In this document: positions 1 to 8,221 of the stretch, one piece after another | Position numbering within the stretch: the first letter of the stretch is position 1 | How the letters are laid out: every line of letters starts with the position of its first letter | DNA from: Stenotrophomonas sp. MYb238 | GTDB taxonomy: Bacteria > Pseudomonadota > Gammaproteobacteria > Xanthomonadales > Xanthomonadaceae | Reading direction: 5' to 3' | Length of the DNA: 64,000 nt | NCBI RefSeq assembly: GCF_009496535.1 | Contig: NZ_WIDL01000012.1 | Location: 60,813 to 124,812 of the forward strand | The notes under the pieces: generated by a model | Seen by the model: the letters and a program-made list of their open reading frames with translations, nothing else | What the model was told of the DNA's origin: nothing | Database searches by the model: none | Program-made: the position numbers and the translations under genes

Positions 1-461
1 GCGTAGTTGGTCTGGCCGCGGTTGCCGAGCACCGCCGCCACCGACGAGACGCTGACGATGCGGCCCCAGCGCGTGCGCGCCATCGGCAGCAGCAGCGGCT
101 GGGTGACGTGGAAGAAGCCGTGCAGCGATACGTCGATCACCCGCCGCCACCGCGCCGCGTCCATGCCGGCCATCGGCGCGTCGTCGTGCACGCCGGCGTT
201 GTTGACCACGATCTGGATCGGGCCGTCGGCCAGCAGTCCGTCCAGCGCCGCGGCGGTCGCCTCGCCGTCGGCCACGTCGAACGCCACCGCCTGCGCGCTG
301 CCGCCGGCGGCGATGATGTCCGCGGCCACCGCCTGCGCACGGGCCAGGTTGCCGTTGGCATGCACGATCACGTGCGCGCCGCCGGCAGCCAGGCGCCGGC
401 AGATCGCCCCGCCCAGGTCGCCGCTGCCGCCGGTGACCAATGCGCGTCGTTTCGTATTCAT
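1..461 (-). CDS. 3-oxoacyl-ACP reductase (FabG-like SDR) of the aryl polyene cluster, 3' end cut by window edge
   Basis: Short-chain dehydrogenase/reductase, expected to reduce the beta-keto group formed in each polyene elongation cycle with NADPH. The first 153 residues are visible. They show the Rossmann glycine motif TGGSGDLGGAI near residue 10, the NNAG motif around residue 90, the catalytic serine in SVSS and the YxxxK tyrosine in QTNYA at the window edge. The ATG at 461 overlaps the stop of the upstream dehydratase gene as ATGA, so the two are translationally coupled. The SDR family is certain. Assignment to polyene synthesis rests on the operon. Confidence 0.88.
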   Translation of the reverse strand, partial: MNTKRRALVTGGSGDLGGAICRRLAAGGAHVIVHANGNLARAQAVAADIIAAGGSAQAVAFDVADGEATAAALDGLLADGPIQIVVNNAGVHDDAPMAGMDAARWRRVIDVSLHGFFHVTQPLLLPMARTRWGRIVSVSSVAAVLGNRGQTNY

Positions 462-922
462 TGCCGGTCTCCCTGCATGTCGTCTCCATCGCTGTCCGGT
501 TGCAGCATCACCGCCGCCCGGCCTTCGGCCAGCACGCGCGCGCCATGGGTGATGCGGAAGCTGTACTGCTGGCTGGTCTCCGCTTCGGCCAGCACCTGCG
601 CGGTCGCCTCGATGGCGCCGTCCAGATCGTCGATGCGCGCGACATGCAGCCGCACGTCGCGCAGCGCCACCAGCACGCCGGGCACCACCGCGCCGCCGCG
701 TTGCTGCACGCGCAGGCCGCCGTGCACCGCCATCGCCTGCGCGCCGTATTCGCACAGGTGGATGGCGCGCAGCTGCCCGTCGCCGCGCAGCGGATGCGCC
801 GGGTCGCGATGGCTGAACGCGCGCAGCGCGATGTCCGTCGCGCTCCAGGCGCTCACCTCGTCCCACAGGCACATGCCGCCCTGGTGCGGCACCAGCCGCA
901 GGATGTCCTCACGCGCCAGCAT
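458..922 (-). CDS. ApeP-like 3-hydroxyacyl-ACP dehydratase (hotdog fold)
   Basis: 154-residue protein resembling the ApeP/FabZ-like dehydratases of aryl polyene clusters, which would remove water from the 3-hydroxyacyl-ACP intermediate to make the conjugated double bond. Visible features are the start MLAREDILRLVPHQGGMCL, whose PHQGGMCL stretch is typical of this subgroup, and the later CEYGAQAMAVHGG helix that carries the active-site region in hotdog dehydratases. It overlaps the upstream exporter gene by 14 bp and the downstream ketoreductase by 4 bp. Substrate is inferred from context. Confidence 0.8.
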   Translation of the reverse strand: MLAREDILRLVPHQGGMCLWDEVSAWSATDIALRAFSHRDPAHPLRGDGQLRAIHLCEYGAQAMAVHGGLRVQQRGGAVVPGVLVALRDVRLHVARIDDLDGAIEATAQVLAEAETSQQYSFRITHGARVLAEGRAAVMLQPDSDGDDMQGDRQ

Positions 923-3248
923 CGGCGGCCTCCCGCCAGGGATGGCGCGAGACCAGCAGCGCCAGCACGAAGTTGCACACCACGCCCAGCGCCACCGTGC
1001 CGCCGATCGCGCGCAGCACCGGGATCGACGACAGCCCCAGCAGGCTGAACACCAGCAGCGTCATCGCGCTGCACACCAGCAGGCCGTGCAGGGTCCGCAG
1101 CTGGTCGGCATGGCTGTCGCCGGCATGCTCGAAGAACAGGCCGTAGTCCAGGCCCAGGCCGGCGGCGAGGATCAGCCCGATCAGGTGGAACAGGTTCAGC
1201 TCCACGCTGCTGGCGCGGAGCAGCGCCAGCACCACCAGCGTGGTCAGCGCCATCGGCAGCAGCACGCGCAGCACCCGGCGCGGCGAGCGCAGCGCCGCCC
1301 ACACCGTGGCCGACAGCAGCAGCACCGCCACCGCCAGCGCCAGCAGCACGCGGCCGCGGTACTCGGCCACCAGCGATTCGGACGCGTGCTTGAGGTCCAG
1401 CAGCTCGGCGCCGTGCAGGCGCGCGCTGGTCGCCACCGCGGCCACGTCGTGCAGGCCGCTTAACGACACCAGCGCCGTGGCATGGCCGGCGCCCTGCAGC
1501 AGCAGGCCGCCAACCGCGGTCGCCAGCGGCGTGCCGTGCAGGTCCTGCGGCTGCAGCGCGGGCGCGCCGCGGGCGCGCTGCACGTCGGCGACGAAGGGTT
1601 CGAAGGCGTCGTCGCGGAACGGCGTCCGCGCCACCGCCGCGGCCAGCGCGTCGCGCAGCGTGGCCTCGTCCGGCAGCCGCTGCTGGCGCTGGCGCTGCAG
1701 CGCCGCGCTGGGCAGGTAGCGCGCGGCCATGTCGTAGCGGTCCAGCGCGCCGTCGGCGACGAGCTGGTCCAGTACCGGCCGCAACCGTTCGCTCGCGGCC
1801 AGCGCCGCCTGCGCGTCGCCGCCGCGCACGGTGATGACGTAACGCACGTCCGGCGCGCCGAGTTCGCTGCGCAGCTGCGCGTCGCGCTGCAGGTCGGCCG
1901 GGTCCACCGGCGTCAGCTTGCCCAGGTCGTTCTGCCAGAACGGCCCCGGCGCCCACACCAACACCGCCAGCGCGGCGGCCGCCAGCGCCGCCAGCGACCA
2001 GCGCGGGCGCGGCAGCCGCCGGGTGTGGCGCCACAGCCGGGCCAGCCATGCCGAATCGGCGAAGTCGCGGGTCGCCGGGTCCACCAGCGCCGGCAGCAGG
2101 TAGCGCGTGGCCAGCGCCGCGGTCGCCAGCGCGGTGATGGTGAACACCGACAGCTGCTTCAGCCCGTCCACGCCGGAGAACAGGAAGGTGAGGTAGGCGA
2201 TGCAGGTGGCGACCACGCCGGTGCCCAGCGTCGGCCACAGCGCGCGCACGTTGTCCCACGGCGAGCGGCCGGGGCGTTCGTGGCTGAAGAAGTGGATCGG
2301 GTAGTCCTGCACCACGCCGATCAGGGTGAAACCGAAGGCGATGGTGATGCCGTGCACGCCGTCGAAGGCCAGCGCCACCGCCGACAGCCCGGCCAGCCCC
2401 GCGCTGGCCAGCGGCAGGAAGCCCAGGATCGGCATCTTCCAGCTGCGGTAGGCGATCCACAGCAGCAGGATCATGCCGATCGTGTCGATGGTGCCGATGG
2501 TGCCGGCCTCGCGCGCGGTGCGGTTGCCGATCTTCACCGAGAACGCGCCCGGCCCGCTCATCTCCAGGCGGCTGCCGCTGTCGCCGGCGACGCGTGCGAA
2601 CGCGGCTGCGATGGTGTCCACCGCCTGCTGCTGCGCGCCGGGATCGAAGCCGGCCGCGCGGGTCTGCACCAGCAGCAGCGCCTGCCGTCCGCCGCGGTCG
2701 AACCAGACCTCGTCGATGCGCTGCGGCGCATCGGCCGGCTGCAGCGCATCGGCCACGCGCAGCACCTGCAGGGTGGGATCGGACGGCAGCAACGGCTCGA
2801 CCAGCGCGCCGGCGGGCGAGCCCAGGTCCTGCAGCCGCGCCTGCAGTTCGTCGTGCAGGTTGGCGGCGCTGAACGCATCGCCGGGCAGGTCGTCGATCAG
2901 GTAGCGGTAGGGCAACAGGCGTTCGGGGAATGCGTCCAGCCCGGCCTGCCCGCCATTGGCGACCAGTTCGAACTGCGGATCGGCCGCCAGCGCGTCGTGC
3001 AGTTGCCGCGACTGTTCGGCCAGCCGCTCCGGCGCCGCGCCGGACAGCGCCAGCAGCAACAGCCGCGCGCCGGGGCCTTCGCCCAGTTCGTCGAGCAGCA
3101 GCTTCTGCGCCGGGGTGCGCGCGTCGGGCATGAACCTGCGCAGGTCGCCGCTGACCTGCATGCGCGCGCTTACCCAGGCGGTGAGCAGGCCCAGCAGCAG
3201 CATCCAGCCGATCGCCAGGCCGATGCGCCGGCGCGGGGTGAGCTTCAA
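909..3248 (-). CDS. MMPL/RND-type exporter of the aryl polyene cluster
   Basis: 779-residue inner-membrane protein of the MMPL superfamily, in a position conserved in aryl polyene/xanthomonadin clusters, where it is thought to help move the pigment lipid towards the outer membrane. One transmembrane segment near residues 10-28 is followed by a large periplasmic loop, a block of five or six helices around residues 250-400, a second loop and a second helix block near the C terminus, the usual duplicated RND layout. The best start is a TTG at 3248 that overlaps the stop of the LolA-like gene as TTGA. This keeps the first membrane helix and its basic N-terminal tail. Internal ATG starts would remove them. 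Confidence 0.85.
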   Translation of the reverse strand: MKLTPRRRIGLAIGWMLLLGLLTAWVSARMQVSGDLRRFMPDARTPAQKLLLDELGEGPGARLLLLALSGAAPERLAEQSRQLHDALAADPQFELVANGGQAGLDAFPERLLPYRYLIDDLPGDAFSAANLHDELQARLQDLGSPAGALVEPLLPSDPTLQVLRVADALQPADAPQRIDEVWFDRGGRQALLLVQTRAAGFDPGAQQQAVDTIAAAFARVAGDSGSRLEMSGPGAFSVKIGNRTAREAGTIGTIDTIGMILLLWIAYRSWKMPILGFLPLASAGLAGLSAVALAFDGVHGITIAFGFTLIGVVQDYPIHFFSHERPGRSPWDNVRALWPTLGTGVVATCIAYLTFLFSGVDGLKQLSVFTITALATAALATRYLLPALVDPATRDFADSAWLARLWRHTRRLPRPRWSLAALAAAALAVLVWAPGPFWQNDLGKLTPVDPADLQRDAQLRSELGAPDVRYVITVRGGDAQAALAASERLRPVLDQLVADGALDRYDMAARYLPSAALQRQRQQRLPDEATLRDALAAAVARTPFRDDAFEPFVADVQRARGAPALQPQDLHGTPLATAVGGLLLQGAGHATALVSLSGLHDVAAVATSARLHGAELLDLKHASESLVAEYRGRVLLALAVAVLLLSATVWAALRSPRRVLRVLLPMALTTLVVLALLRASSVELNLFHLIGLILAAGLGLDYGLFFEHAGDSHADQLRTLHGLLVCSAMTLLVFSLLGLSSIPVLRAIGGTVALGVVCNFVLALLVSRHPWREAADAGA

Positions 3249-3952
3249 CGGCGGCTCCCGTCCTGGCCTGGCCTGGACGGCGCGGAACCAGCGCGCGCGC
3301 CGTCATGGCACAGCGCGGCCAGGGCATCGGCCTGGCGCACGCCGCTGGCGGCGCCGGCCGCGCCACCGAGCAGGGTGCGCTGCAGGTCGCCGCGCGCCGG
3401 CTGCGTCTCGATGCAGCGCAGCTCGCCCTCGCGCCCGCGCAACGTCACCGCGCGCACCCGCGCGGCCAGCGCCTGCGCCTTGGGCGTGAGCACCAGCTGC
3501 CAGCGCTGCGCGGTGCCGGACGCCTGCAGGCGATAGGCCTGTTCCAGCGCCGCCAGGTCGCCGGACAGCAGCGCGCCGAAGCTGGCCTGCAGGTCCGACA
3601 GCTCGGGCACGCGCTGCAGCGCGAACACGCGCGGCGGCTTGCCGGCGCGGGCGATGCTGACCTTGCCGTCGGCGATCGTGGTGGTTTCGGCATAGGGCGC
3701 GCGCACCTCGCGCACCAGCGTGGCCGTGTCCGGGCGGCGGTACTGCCCTTCCACCCGCAGCGGTTCCTTCAGCAGCGCCGAGCCGCGCAGTTCGACGAAG
3801 CCGGTCTGGCTCGGCGCCGGCTGCGCCAGCTGGCGCAGGATCCACGCCGCATCAACGTCGGCCGCCATCGCCGGCGCGCTGCCGCAGGCGGCCAGGCATG
3901 CCGCCAGCATCCAGCGGCGCGGGGAGGGAAGCTTCGGAATGCCAGAAATCAT
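3245..3952 (-). CDS. LolA-like outer-membrane lipoprotein carrier protein of the aryl polyene cluster
   Basis: Periplasmic protein of about 235 residues, LolA-related (DUF3261/LolA-like proteins are constant members of these clusters), probably a shuttle for a lipidic intermediate. The N terminus has basic residues and then the hydrophobic stretch MLAACLAACGSAPAMA, a Sec signal peptide whose LAAC could also be a lipobox. The start at 3952 places the first 101 bp inside the acyltransferase gene. An ATG at 3910 would shorten the overlap but has no better ribosome site. The 3' end overlaps the exporter start. Confidence 0.78.
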   Translation of the reverse strand: MISGIPKLPSPRRWMLAACLAACGSAPAMAADVDAAWILRQLAQPAPSQTGFVELRGSALLKEPLRVEGQYRRPDTATLVREVRAPYAETTTIADGKVSIARAGKPPRVFALQRVPELSDLQASFGALLSGDLAALEQAYRLQASGTAQRWQLVLTPKAQALAARVRAVTLRGREGELRCIETQPARGDLQRTLLGGAAGAASGVRQADALAALCHDGARAGSAPSRPGQDGSRR

Positions 3953-4832
3953 AGAAATTGAACCAGTTCCAGGGAGCGTCGCGCAGATGGTGTTCCAGCC
4001 TGGCGGCATAACGGTGAACCAGCGCCGACAAGGCCTCGGCGCGCTGCGCGCGCGGCACCTCGAGCGCCGGCGCGAACGGCTCGAACAGCAGATCGTAGCG
4101 GTTGCCGCCGCGGTACAGGCCGAAGGCCAGCATCACCGGCGCCTTCAGCACGCTGGCGATCAGCCACGGCGCGGTGGGAAACGGCGCCGGCGCGCCGAGC
4201 AGCGGCGCCTGCAGCGCGGTTTCGCCCGGCCGCGCGCGGTCCACCAGCAGCGCCACCATCGCGCCTTCCTCCAGCGCCTGCTGGATGGCCAGCACGACCG
4301 CCGGCCCGCCCTGCCCGGCATCGATGATGCCCGCGGCCAGGCCCGGGTCGAGCTCGGCCAGCAGGTCGGTGATGGCGGCGTTGTGGGCGCGGTCCAGCAG
4401 CACCCGCAGCTTCAGGTCCGGCCGCTGCCGGCCCAGCGCGCGCAACGCGTCGAAGCTGCCCAGGTGCGAGCCGAACAGCAGCACGCCGCGGCCTTCGTCC
4501 AGCTGGGCGAGCAGCTGCTGCGTGCCGTCGGTGCGGATGTCGAACAGGCCCATGCGCCCGCCGAGCAGGAACACCCGGTCCAGGATGGTCGCGGCGAAGG
4601 TGTGGATGTGGCGCGCCACGTCCCACAGGCCGGCGCGGCGGCCCAGCGCGCGGCCGAGGTAGGCGCGCGAGGCGCGGCGCTCGGCCCCGCGCACCAGCAG
4701 GAAGTAGGCGGTGATCGGATACAGGCAGAGCCGGGCGATGCCGCGCCCGCCGTGGTGGGCGATGCCGGCGATCAGGCGGATCGCGGCGCGGCCGCCGCCT
4801 TCGGGCCGGCGCTTCCAGTCGGCCTCGCTCAT
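3852..4832 (-). CDS. LpxL/HtrB-like acyltransferase of the aryl polyene cluster
   Basis: 326-residue membrane-associated acyltransferase of the lysophospholipid/lipid A acyltransferase (LABLAT) group, likely to transfer the polyenoyl chain or a fatty acid onto the lipid anchor. Visible features are a hydrophobic N-terminal helix (LCLYPITAYFLLVRG), the block VLLFGSHLGSFDAL that corresponds to the HxxxxD catalytic motif, and a downstream MVALLVDRA segment. The start MSEADWKRR at 4832 overlaps the dehydratase stop as ATGA. Its last 101 bp overlap the 5' end of the LolA-like gene. Confidence 0.83.
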   Translation of the reverse strand: MSEADWKRRPEGGGRAAIRLIAGIAHHGGRGIARLCLYPITAYFLLVRGAERRASRAYLGRALGRRAGLWDVARHIHTFAATILDRVFLLGGRMGLFDIRTDGTQQLLAQLDEGRGVLLFGSHLGSFDALRALGRQRPDLKLRVLLDRAHNAAITDLLAELDPGLAAGIIDAGQGGPAVVLAIQQALEEGAMVALLVDRARPGETALQAPLLGAPAPFPTAPWLIASVLKAPVMLAFGLYRGGNRYDLLFEPFAPALEVPRAQRAEALSALVHRYAARLEHHLRDAPWNWFNFYDFWHSEASLPAPLDAGGMPGRLRQRAGDGGRR

Positions 4833-5128
4833 GCCGCCGCGCCTTCGGCATCGGCCACCAGTTCGCCGCGCGCCAGCAGTTCGTCGCCGCGCCATACCCG
4901 GAATTTCCAGCGCGGCGCCTGGCCGTCCAGTTCGACACTCGCGGTCTGCCCGGGCAGCAGCGGCGCCATGAACTTCACCTGCGGCAGGCGCAGCGCCGCC
5001 AACGGCATGCCGGCCTGCGCCTCGGCGGCGCGCAGCACCTGCTCGAGCACCACCACGCCCGGCACCAGCGGCCGTCCCGGGAAATGGCCGGGCAGGCAGG
5101 GATGGTCGTGGGCAACGGTGAACTGCAT
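4829..5128 (-). CDS. small FabA/FabZ-type hotdog dehydratase
   Basis: 99-residue single hotdog-fold protein with the motif HDHPCLPGHFPGRPLVPGV near the N terminus, matching the HFPGxP(V/L)xPG signature of 3-hydroxyacyl-ACP dehydratases. It probably acts with the ApeP-like protein in dehydration during polyene elongation. It is short for FabZ (about 150 residues), but such short versions are usual in aryl polyene operons. The 56 bp upstream contain a run of GGC triplets and no other gene. The ATG at 5128 begins MQFTVAHDHP. Confidence 0.82.
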   Translation of the reverse strand: MQFTVAHDHPCLPGHFPGRPLVPGVVVLEQVLRAAEAQAGMPLAALRLPQVKFMAPLLPGQTASVELDGQAPRWKFRVWRGDELLARGELVADAEGAAA

Positions 5129-5184
5129 GGCGTGGCGGGCGGCGGCGGCGGCGGCGGCCACAGGATACCCGCGGCCCACGGCAT

Positions 5185-5907
5185 TCAGCGCAGCAGGTCG
5201 CGCCAGAACGCCGGGCCGAGCTGGCCCATCTGCCGCACGAACTGGCCGGCGCTGCGGTACGGGCGCTGCGGGAACAGCCGGCAGCGCAGGGCGTATTCGG
5301 CGACGAGGAAGCCGCCGATCAGGCCCCAGTCGGCGACGTTCGCGCACCACGACCACTGCGTGTGGCTCAGCGGCCAGCGCGGTTGCCAGCCGAACGCGGC
5401 CAGCAGGCCGTCGGGCACCGCGCTCATCGCCAGCGCCAGGTTGATCGCCGCCAGCAGCGCCAGCAGCAGTGCCCAGGCCGCGGTCAGGCGCCGCGTATAA
5501 CGTTCCAGCCGCGCGTCGACCGGCACCCCGGCGCGCGCGTGCAGGGCCTGCACGATGCGCGTGATCAGCGCGGTGCGGCCCGGCCGCAGCGAGCGCGCGA
5601 AGCCCCAGGCCACCAGCAGCGGGAACACCACCGGCGGCGCCAGCAGCAGCATCCACGCCCACGGCGAGCGCCCCAGCCAGGCCAGCAGCAGCGCCGACGC
5701 CAGCAGCGCGGCCCAGGCCGCGGTGCGGCGCCGCGCCAGCGCGTCGAGCAGGCACAGCAGCACCAGCCCGAACAGCGCCAGCGCCGCCCAGCCGCCCTCG
5801 TTGCGCACGCTGGCCACGTGCGAAAGCACCGGATAGGCCAGCAGCAGCGCGATCCGCAGGACGCTCGCCGCCGATCCGTGGCCGGGCGCGTGGCCGGCCT
5901 CGTCCAT
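5185..5907 (-). CDS. COG4648-type integral membrane protein of the xanthomonadin/aryl polyene cluster
   Basis: 240-residue polytopic protein with about six hydrophobic helices, for example AALALFGLVLLCLLDAL and PWAWMLLLAPPVVFPLLVAW. This family always sits beside the acyl carrier protein in these clusters. It is often labelled ketosynthase in databases, but no ketosynthase motif is visible. Its biochemical role is unknown; it may anchor the biosynthetic complex at the membrane. It starts 5 bp after the carrier protein gene, so it is in the same operon. Confidence 0.8.
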   Translation of the reverse strand: MDEAGHAPGHGSAASVLRIALLLAYPVLSHVASVRNEGGWAALALFGLVLLCLLDALARRRTAAWAALLASALLLAWLGRSPWAWMLLLAPPVVFPLLVAWGFARSLRPGRTALITRIVQALHARAGVPVDARLERYTRRLTAAWALLLALLAAINLALAMSAVPDGLLAAFGWQPRWPLSHTQWSWCANVADWGLIGGFLVAEYALRCRLFPQRPYRSAGQFVRQMGQLGPAFWRDLLR

Positions 5908-5912
5908 GGCGG

Positions 5913-6182
5913 TCAGGCGGTCCGGTTGGCCTGCACGTGCGCCGACAGCGCGCGCAGCGAGGCGAAGATGCGGCGGTTTTCGTCGTTGTCCGAACGCAGC
6001 TGGAAGCCGTAGCGCTTGCCGATGGCCAGGGCCAGTTCCAGCGCGTCGATCGAATCCAGGCCCAGCCCGTCGTTGAACAGCGCCGCCTCCGGGTCGATCG
6101 CCGCCGGGTCCACGTCTTCCAGGTTCAGGCTCTGGACCAGCAGTTGCGCCAGCTCACGCTCGGCCTCGGTTTGTTGCGACAT
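5913..6182 (-). CDS. xanC: acyl carrier protein of xanthomonadin biosynthesis
   Basis: 89-residue acyl carrier protein that carries 3-hydroxybenzoate and the growing polyene as thioesters. The phosphopantetheine attachment serine lies in LGLDSIDALELAL around residue 43, and the family's acidic helices flank it. It is the first gene of the minus-strand operon. The start MSQQTEAER at 6182 is preferred over an ATG four codons upstream. Known family work in Xanthomonas describes loading of XanC by XanA2. The symbol is assigned by position next to xanB2 and by sequence type. Confidence 0.83.
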   Translation of the reverse strand: MSQQTEAERELAQLLVQSLNLEDVDPAAIDPEAALFNDGLGLDSIDALELALAIGKRYGFQLRSDNDENRRIFASLRALSAHVQANRTA

Positions 6183-6381
6183 TGCCACTTCCATGAAGAG
6201 AGGATGCGCAACGATCCGGCATCGCCGCCCGCGGCGCAACCGTGGTCTCCACGGCGCGCGCGGTATCATGCCGCTTTCTGCAGCACCGATCCGCCCGCGC
6301 GATGACGTTCCCGTTCCCCAGTCTTCCCTCCGTCTCCCCGCTTCCGTCCCCTGCCGGCCGCCGCGCCTGCGGGAGCGCGCG
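6183..6381. promoter_or_regulatory. divergent promoter region between xanC operon and xanB2
   Basis: The 199-bp gap between the divergent xanC operon and xanB2 must hold both promoters. A TATCAT hexamer at 6264-6269 could be a -10 box for xanB2, but no convincing -35 partner is seen. No operator repeat is obvious. Confidence 0.35.
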
Positions 6382-7392
6382 ATGAACGCGGTTTCCGGGT
6401 TCGCGCCCGCCGCCGGGCTGGAGGTGGACTACGCCGATCCGGCGCGGCTGCCGGCCCTGCTGGCCGATCCGCAGGTGCTGGCGGTGATCGGTTTCCAGGC
6501 CGGCGACGCGGCCCCCGCCAGCGACGACCCGCGCTACCTGCAGGTCGGGCTGCAGCCGGAAGGCGAGCCGCGGCTGGAAGTCTGGCGCGGCACCGGCACA
6601 GTGCGCAGCGGCCGCGAGGCCGACGGCCTGGCCTGGGCCTGCGACGGCGCGCTGATGTTCGGCGCGCTGCAGATCGACGAATCCCGCCACGGCGGCATCC
6701 TGGAGGCCGCCGCCCACGCCTATGCGCGGCTGCTGGCGGCGCTGCCGCGGCAGGGCTATCCGCACCTGCTGCGGATCTGGAACTACCTGGACGCGATCAC
6801 CGAGGGCGAAGGCGACGACGAGCGCTACCGCCAGTTCTGCATCGGCCGCGCGCGCGGCATCGGCACCATCGACGCCGGCACCCTGCCCGCGGCCACCGCC
6901 ATCGGCCGCCTGGATGGCGTGCGCGTGCTGCAGGTCTACTGGCTGGCCGCGCGCGAGCCCGGCACGCCGCTGGAAAATCCCCGCCAGGTCAGCGCCTGGC
7001 GGTATCCGCGCCAGTACGGCCCGCAGTCGCCCAGCTTCGCCCGCGGCATGCTCGCCGCGCCGGGCAGCGCGCTGCCGCTGCTGCTGTCGGGCACGGCCAG
7101 CGTGGTCGGCCACGCCACGCTGCATGGCGAGGACACGCTGCGCCAGCTGGAGGAAACCTTCGCCAACCTCGACGCGCTGGTGGGCACGGCGCGCGCGCGC
7201 CTGCCGGCGCTGCCGGCGCATTTCGGCGCGGGTAGCCGGCTGAAGGTCTACGTGCGCGACGCGGCGGATATCCCGGCGATACGGCAGGCGCTGGCGCGGC
7301 ATCTGCCGCCGGAGGTGCCTTATATCGTGCTGCACGCGGAAGTGTGCCGGCGCGATCTGCGGGTGGAGATCGACGGGGTGCACGGCGCCTGA
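6382..7392 (+). CDS. xanB2: chorismatase XanB2 (3-/4-hydroxybenzoate synthase)
   Basis: 336-residue cytoplasmic chorismatase of the FkbO/Hyg5/XanB2 group. In Xanthomonas the enzyme splits chorismate to pyruvate plus 3-hydroxybenzoate (xanthomonadin starter) and 4-hydroxybenzoate (ubiquinone precursor). Recognisable blocks are ALMFGALQIDE, PHLLRIWNYLDAITEGEGDD, YRQFCIGRARG, the SAWRYPRQYGPQSPSFARG segment that frames the active site, and LLLSGTASVVGHATLHGED. Length is normal for the family. The start at 6382 (MNAVSGFAPAAG) lies after a purine-rich GGGAGC. Divergence from xanC puts starter synthesis next to starter use. Confidence 0.92.
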   Translation: MNAVSGFAPAAGLEVDYADPARLPALLADPQVLAVIGFQAGDAAPASDDPRYLQVGLQPEGEPRLEVWRGTGTVRSGREADGLAWACDGALMFGALQIDESRHGGILEAAAHAYARLLAALPRQGYPHLLRIWNYLDAITEGEGDDERYRQFCIGRARGIGTIDAGTLPAATAIGRLDGVRVLQVYWLAAREPGTPLENPRQVSAWRYPRQYGPQSPSFARGMLAAPGSALPLLLSGTASVVGHATLHGEDTLRQLEETFANLDALVGTARARLPALPAHFGAGSRLKVYVRDAADIPAIRQALARHLPPEVPYIVLHAEVCRRDLRVEIDGVHGA

Positions 7393-7394
7393 CT

Positions 7395-7460
7395 GCGGTT
7401 GCGGTTGCGGTTGCGGTTGCGGTTGCGGTTGCGGTTGCGGTTGCGGTTGCGGTTGCGGTT
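7395..7460 (+). repeat. (GCGGTT)11 hexanucleotide tandem repeat
   Basis: Eleven perfect head-to-tail copies of GCGGTT begin 2 bp after the xanB2 stop codon. The right side of the same gap, near 8191-8208, has a short degenerate run of the opposite sense (GCAACA units). Such arrays change copy number easily by slippage. Confidence 0.97.
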
Positions 7461-7494
7461 GCCCGTGATTTTGCCGTTGCTCCTGATTCTGCTG

Positions 7495-8179
7495 TTGCCC
7501 TGGCTTTTGACTTCCGGGGTCCCCTTCCGCAGCGACGGAGCCGGCGGGGAAAACCCGAAGGGCGGCGTGCATGGATGCACGCCGTTTTTCTACGCGACAT
7601 GGATGTCGCGTAGAAAAATCCCGTCGGCGGAGTGGACCCGGAGTGCCGCAGGCACGGAGGGCGCGGAGGCAGGGGCGTGCTTTCTCTTGGTTACTTCTCT
7701 TTGCACGAGCAAAGAGAAGTAACTCGCTCCTACGAAGCAGGGGCGAAAGCTCTGCTTTCAAACTTCCGCTTTCATGCTTGGCCTCTGCCTCGGTCTCTGC
7801 CGACCTGCCATACCGGCAGCACCAGTTGTTTCGGCGACGCGCCGGGACATTTCCTGGCCCTTTGCCTATCGCTTTGGCACAAACATTTAGGAGAAGCCAG
7901 AGCAAGGGCAGAAACAGGATCAAAGGCTTTCGCTCCCCCTTCGGGGGCGCGAGCCACCTTTCTTTGCTCGTGCAAAGAAACGTGGCCCAAAGAAACACGC
8001 CCCTGCCTACGCGCCCAGCCCGCTGCGCGGGCTGGGTCCACTCCGCCGCCGGGATTTTTCGACACGACATCCCTGTCGTGTCGAAAAACGACGTGCGTCC
8101 CTGCACGTCGCCCCTGCGGGGTCTTGTCCGTCGGCTCCGTCGCTGCGGAAGGGGACACGGAAGTCAAAAGCCAGGGCAA
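7495..8179. repeat. large inverted pair of a structured intergenic repeat (two arms of about 255 bp)
   Basis: Arm 7495-7750 and arm 7926-8179 are imperfect inverted copies around a 175-bp, less GC-rich core. Both begin TTGCCCTGGCTTTTGACTTC and end with GCGAAAGC at the core. Each arm contains the same series of hairpins at matching positions. The paired stem bases often differ between arms while staying complementary, and the loop CACGAG is kept. The long reading frames through this region have no family features, so I see no protein gene and no transposase between xanB2 and xanA2. Confidence 0.85.
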
Positions 8180-8221
8180 AAGCAAAATCACTGCAACAGC
8201 AACAGCAACGGAACGGCTGGG

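Noticed and set aside
7495-8179. Insertion sequence or protein genes in the xanB2-xanA2 gap
   Set aside because: The frames encode no transposase motifs and follow the hairpin repeats; no target-site duplication is visible.
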